Shown piece by piece: positions 60,918 to 64,000 of a stretch of 64,000 nt of DNA. A model generated the notes under the pieces. That model was not told where the DNA came from. It ran no database searches and saw only the letters and a program-made list of their open reading frames with translations. This stretch comes from Methylocaldum sp002005105 (GTDB lineage: Bacteria > Pseudomonadota > Gammaproteobacteria > Methylococcales > Methylococcaceae). The DNA is taken from assembly GCF_051027545.1 (NCBI RefSeq), contig NZ_CP194902.1, forward strand, positions 3,286,001-3,350,000, written 5' to 3'. Numbering within the stretch: position 1 is the first letter of the stretch; each line of letters begins with the position of its first letter. Position numbers and translations under genes: made by a program.

Positions 60918-62662
60918 AAGCGCCGGTCGTTCGACCCGTTTGCGGCCGATGCGCACACGGCAGCGGCATTCTGGCGATGCTCCTGCTGTTCGGTTCGGCG
61001 TGGCCGACTCGGGCGGATTGGGCGGAATTCGGCGGTTACGCGGCTCTCGCCGAAGTCGCCGTCGAAGCTGACTCGATCACGGTCAACCTGCGCCTTCGGG
61101 AAAGCGGTTTGCCCCGGTTGCGCTCGCTGCTCGGCCGTGCGGACGATACTCCCGCTTCGGAGCTTGCGGGGCAACTTCTGCGCATCGTGGCGGATCGGCA
61201 GCCGCTGCCGGAAGCGAAACCCGTGTCCGTGGCGAGGGTCGACTCATCGAAAGACCGGCGCCGAACCGCGGAGGCATATTACGAGGCCGATCTGAATTAT
61301 CCCTTGGTCCGGCGGCCGAGGACCTTGCACCTGCTGCCCCCGGAGCGCGCCGGCAAGGACTTGGGTCTGATCGTTCTGCACCGGGGCGTGCCCGTGACCG
61401 ATCTAGCGCCCTTGTCGAAACCGGCCCGCCTGCAATTGGACTGGAACGATTCGTGGCGGTCCCGATTCGATGATGCTGAAATGGCGCGCCGCCACACCGA
61501 ACCGCGCTCCTTCGTCTATGTCGAGCCTTACGAAGTGCGGCACGAATTGCTGCTGAGGCTGTGCGATCTTCTGCCGCGGCTGAACTTTGCGCCCGTGAAT
61601 CCGTACCGCATCGAAGGCGCGGAGCGGGAAAGGCTGAAACAGGCGATCGGCGACCTGCTGCTGCATCGCAATTCGCTGCGCCTGGACGGTGAGGCGGCGA
61701 CGCCCCAGCTGGACCGGGTCGAGTTCATGCGTTATGGGCGCGGCGGCGTGGAAACCGTTGCGGACGGCGAGCCCGTCGACAGCGCCACCGCGGTCGTGGG
61801 AGCGATTCTGGTCTATCTGACCGAGCGTCCCGCTGCGGCCGTCGAGCTGAGCTGGGAGCTGTTCGACGCCGGCGGGGCATCGCGGCCGGTCAGCCTGCAA
61901 CTGAACGACGAAACTTTCGAAGCCGACATGACGCGGCGCGATCCGGTCTTCCGCTGGTCGGTGGAGGAAGCGCTGAAAAATCCCGCTGTGCCGGAAGCCG
62001 CCTCGATGATCCAACAACCCTTGGCGGTGGCATCCGCTCCCGGCACCGTATTACTCCGCACTGCCGGCATTGCCCTCGCGGCAGCCGTCGGATGGTGCTG
62101 GCGACGGCGCCGGTTTTTGCCGCCGGGCACCGGCGCCCAACTGGGCGTGACCCTGGCCGTGGCCGGGTGCGTCGCCTTTTACCCGGAGATCGCGCACTTT
62201 CCCGCCCATGCCGGGAGCACTATCCCGGCGCTTCTCGGGGAGGAGACGATGAAAACCGAGCTGCGGGCCCTGCTGCATAATGTTTATCGGGCCTTTCAAT
62301 TGCCGGAAGAGGAAGCGGCATACGACCGCCTGGCCATGAGCCTGTCGGGGGAGCTTCTGGACGACATTTATCTTCGCCAGCGCCGGGCTCTGTTGCAGCG
62401 GGGCAAGAGATTCGGCGGCGACGGTCGGGTCGAGCGGGTCGAGATTCTCTCCAGCGAAATCCAATCGGTGGACCCGAAATCCGGACGCTGCACGGTCGCC
62501 GCCCGCTGGATCGCCCACGGCGCGGTGTCGCATTGGGGCCATTCCCACCCGCGGACTACGCTTTACGCGGCGCGGCTGGTCCTGCGCCAGGCGGAAGATG
62601 GCCGCCTGAAGATCACGGACCTCGAATTTATCGAAGGGCGCAGGACGGACCCGGCGACGTAA
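60914..62662 (+). CDS. Large exported/membrane protein of unknown function with an HWGHSH motif
   Basis: 582 residues. Signal peptide to about residue 35; a long periplasmic domain (about 40-375); two membrane helices (about 375-395 and 402-422); and a C-terminal domain of about 140 residues with a conserved-looking SHWGHSHPRTTLY near residue 540. The first half has no motif I recognise. The His/Trp/Gly-rich motif could be a metal site. The stop overlaps the ABC ATPase start by one base (TAATG), indicating tight coupling with the transporter. Confidence 0.75.
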   Translation: MKAPVVRPVCGRCAHGSGILAMLLLFGSAWPTRADWAEFGGYAALAEVAVEADSITVNLRLRESGLPRLRSLLGRADDTPASELAGQLLRIVADRQPLPEAKPVSVARVDSSKDRRRTAEAYYEADLNYPLVRRPRTLHLLPPERAGKDLGLIVLHRGVPVTDLAPLSKPARLQLDWNDSWRSRFDDAEMARRHTEPRSFVYVEPYEVRHELLLRLCDLLPRLNFAPVNPYRIEGAERERLKQAIGDLLLHRNSLRLDGEAATPQLDRVEFMRYGRGGVETVADGEPVDSATAVVGAILVYLTERPAAAVELSWELFDAGGASRPVSLQLNDETFEADMTRRDPVFRWSVEEALKNPAVPEAASMIQQPLAVASAPGTVLLRTAGIALAAAVGWCWRRRRFLPPGTGAQLGVTLAVAGCVAFYPEIAHFPAHAGSTIPALLGEETMKTELRALLHNVYRAFQLPEEEAAYDRLAMSLSGELLDDIYLRQRRALLQRGKRFGGDGRVERVEILSSEIQSVDPKSGRCTVAARWIAHGAVSHWGHSHPRTTLYAARLVLRQAEDGRLKITDLEFIEGRRTDPAT

Positions 62663-63318
62663 TGATCCAAATCGAAGACCTCGAATTTAGCTACCCGGGC
62701 GCCGAATTCCGCCTCGCCGTTCCCGAGCTCCGGATTTCCCACGGCGAGAAAATCGCCTTGATCGGGGCCAGCGGGGCGGGCAAGACGACCCTGCTGAAGC
62801 TGATGGCCGGCATCGCGGTCCCGCAGTCCGGGAACGTCCGCGTGGATGGCGTGCCTATGCGCGAGCTCACCGACCGTCAGCGGCGCAACTTCCGTGTTTC
62901 GCGCATCGGCTTCGTGTTCCAGGAACTGGAACTCCTCGAATATTTGAACGTACTCGACAACATCGTGCATACCTACCGGATCAATAGGGTTCTCAAGCTC
63001 AATGGGCGAGTGAGGGAGCGAGCGGCGGAACTGGCCGAGGCGGCGGGTTTGATGGGCAAGCTAAAGCGGATGCCGCGGGAACTTTCGCAAGGCGAACGGC
63101 AGCGGGTCGCGGTATGCCGGGCGCTGTTGCCGGAGCCGGGGCTGATCCTGGCGGACGAGGCGACCGGCAGTCTCGATCCGGGCAACAAGAGTCGGATTCT
63201 CGGCCTTTTGTTCCGGATGACAGAGCGCAACGGCGCGACGCTGGCGGCGGTCACGCACGACCACGAACTCCTGCCGCGCTTCGATCGGGTAATCGATCTG
63301 AGCGCTTTTCGCCGCTGA
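62662..63318 (+). CDS. ABC transporter ATP-binding protein (MacB/LolD type)
   Basis: 218-residue ATPase. Walker A GASGAGKTT near residue 37, Q-loop FVFQELELLEYLNVLDNI near residue 86, signature LSQGERQRVAVCRAL near residue 139, and Walker B LILADEATGSLD near residue 161, where the ATGSLD form is typical of the MacB/LolD/FtsE group. The frame is open upstream, but the ATG at 62662 gives the family start (MIQIEDLEFSYPG). Pairs with the permease 4 bases downstream. Confidence 0.93.
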   Translation: MIQIEDLEFSYPGAEFRLAVPELRISHGEKIALIGASGAGKTTLLKLMAGIAVPQSGNVRVDGVPMRELTDRQRRNFRVSRIGFVFQELELLEYLNVLDNIVHTYRINRVLKLNGRVRERAAELAEAAGLMGKLKRMPRELSQGERQRVAVCRALLPEPGLILADEATGSLDPGNKSRILGLLFRMTERNGATLAAVTHDHELLPRFDRVIDLSAFRR

Positions 63319-63322
63319 CCGG

Positions 63323-64000
63323 ATGCAGCACGATTTTTATCTCGCCTGGCGCTATCTTCGCCACAACAAGATCCGCAGCCTGATTCTGGCCGCTTGTCTG
63401 GCCATGATCACGGCGCTGCCTCAGGCTCTGCACCGCCTCCTGGACGAGGCCGAGCGCTGGATGTCGGCGCGCGCCGAAGCTACGCCCCTGTTGGTGGGGG
63501 CCCAAGGCAGCGCGGCGGACCTGGTGCTGAACGCTCTTTATTTCACCGACGCTCCGGCGTTCATCAGCATGGGCGAGGCCGACCGTATCGCGGCCACCAG
63601 CTGGGCCGATCCGCTGCCGGTTTACGCCCGGTTCCGGGTTCGCGGCCTGCCCCTGGTGGGCGTCACGACGGACTACTTCGTATTCCGCGGCTTGGCCCCG
63701 GCGGAAGGCGTTCTTCCGGCCCTGCTGGGGGATTGCGTGCTGGGGGCCGAAGCCGCCGAGCGTCTGAAACTCGCACCGGGGGACGTTCTTCCGACAACGC
63801 CGGAAAACGTTTTCAACCTGGCCGGCGTCCATCCGCTCAAGTTGAAAGTGGTCGGCATCCTGGCGAAATCCCGCGCTCCCGACGACCGGGCCGTGTTCGT
63901 GGATCTTCAGACGGCCTGGGTGATCGAGGGATTGGGGCACGGCCATGAGACCGGGCCGGGGGTGGGCAGGGCGGATGCGGCGTTCGCGCCGTTATCGGGC
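63323..64000 (+). CDS. ABC transporter permease, FtsX/MacB type (3' end outside window)
   Basis: The frame is open from the ATG at 63323 to the end of the window (226 residues seen). It starts with the usual AWRYLRHNKIRSLIL and a first membrane helix (about 18-36), then a periplasmic MacB-like core: LLVGAQGSAADLVLNALYF near residue 57, GLPLVGVTTDYFVFRGL near residue 107, and LGAEAAERLKLAPGD. EGLGHGHE near residue 207 is a short His motif. Permeases with the VGAxGSxxDLVLNALYF segment are found in metal-linked loci. The remaining helices lie beyond the window. Confidence 0.88.
   Translation, partial: MQHDFYLAWRYLRHNKIRSLILAACLAMITALPQALHRLLDEAERWMSARAEATPLLVGAQGSAADLVLNALYFTDAPAFISMGEADRIAATSWADPLPVYARFRVRGLPLVGVTTDYFVFRGLAPAEGVLPALLGDCVLGAEAAERLKLAPGDVLPTTPENVFNLAGVHPLKLKVVGILAKSRAPDDRAVFVDLQTAWVIEGLGHGHETGPGVGRADAAFAPLSG

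Overview
The window reads as chromosomal DNA of a gammaproteobacterium. The order rnfA-B-C-D-G-E-nth and the dksA-gluQ pair are typical of that class. Together with an exosortase A exopolysaccharide locus and a copper-type gene cluster they suggest a methanotroph-like organism (Methylococcales); that last step is inference, not something the sequence proves.

Layout. (1) 1-1.1 kb: tail of an unrecognised gene, a spacer and a minus-strand tRNA-Phe with its own good sigma-70 promoter. (2) 1.1-7.1 kb, minus strand: a complete Rnf electron-transport operon ending in endonuclease III, its genes linked by overlaps and with a consensus promoter before rnfA. (3) 7.2-9.9 kb: dksA-gluQ and a divergent aminotransferase. 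(4) 10.2-29.4 kb, plus strand: an almost gap-free exosortase A (XrtA/PEP-CTERM) operon. It holds an export lipoprotein, chain-length protein, tyrosine autokinase, outer-membrane barrel with a large 15-bp coding repeat, AAA ATPase, two polysaccharide deacetylases, FemAB protein, several glycosyltransferases, exosortase A fused to EpsI, and two asparagine-synthetase-like proteins. (5) 30-43 kb: accessory sugar genes, mostly minus strand: an ATP-grasp/low-molecular-weight tyrosine phosphatase fusion, sulfotransferase, glycosyltransferases, methyltransferase, flippase, acyltransferase, two exosortase-associated hydrolases and an acyl carrier protein. (6) 43-52 kb: the exosortase-associated O-ligase, PLP decarboxylase and acyl-CoA ligase, a small secreted protein and a 1096-residue VanZ/O-antigen-ligase fusion. 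(7) 52-54 kb: a small membrane protein and an enolase-superfamily epimerase. (8) 54.3-64 kb: a candidate metal-handling cluster: TonB-dependent receptor, small lipoprotein, helical exported protein, Cys-containing BNR protein, CopC, two unrecognised exported or membrane proteins, and a MacB-like ABC transporter whose permease runs off the window.

How it works together. Blocks 4-6 would build a polysaccharide on a lipid carrier, modify it (deacetylation, amide, acyl, sulfate, methyl groups), flip, polymerise and export it. Exosortase A would process PEP-CTERM proteins for attachment; no PEP-CTERM substrate is visible here. Phosphorylation by the tyrosine autokinase could be reversed by the fused phosphatase.

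From 29.5 kb onward the spacers carry several families of short inverted-repeat elements. One (58325-58541) has 21-bp terminal inverted repeats and a 10-bp flanking direct repeat, so it looks like a true non-autonomous transposable element. A second family (five copies) shares ends near TTATTCCA/TGGAATAA. A run of five adjacent hairpins lies at 56744-56882.
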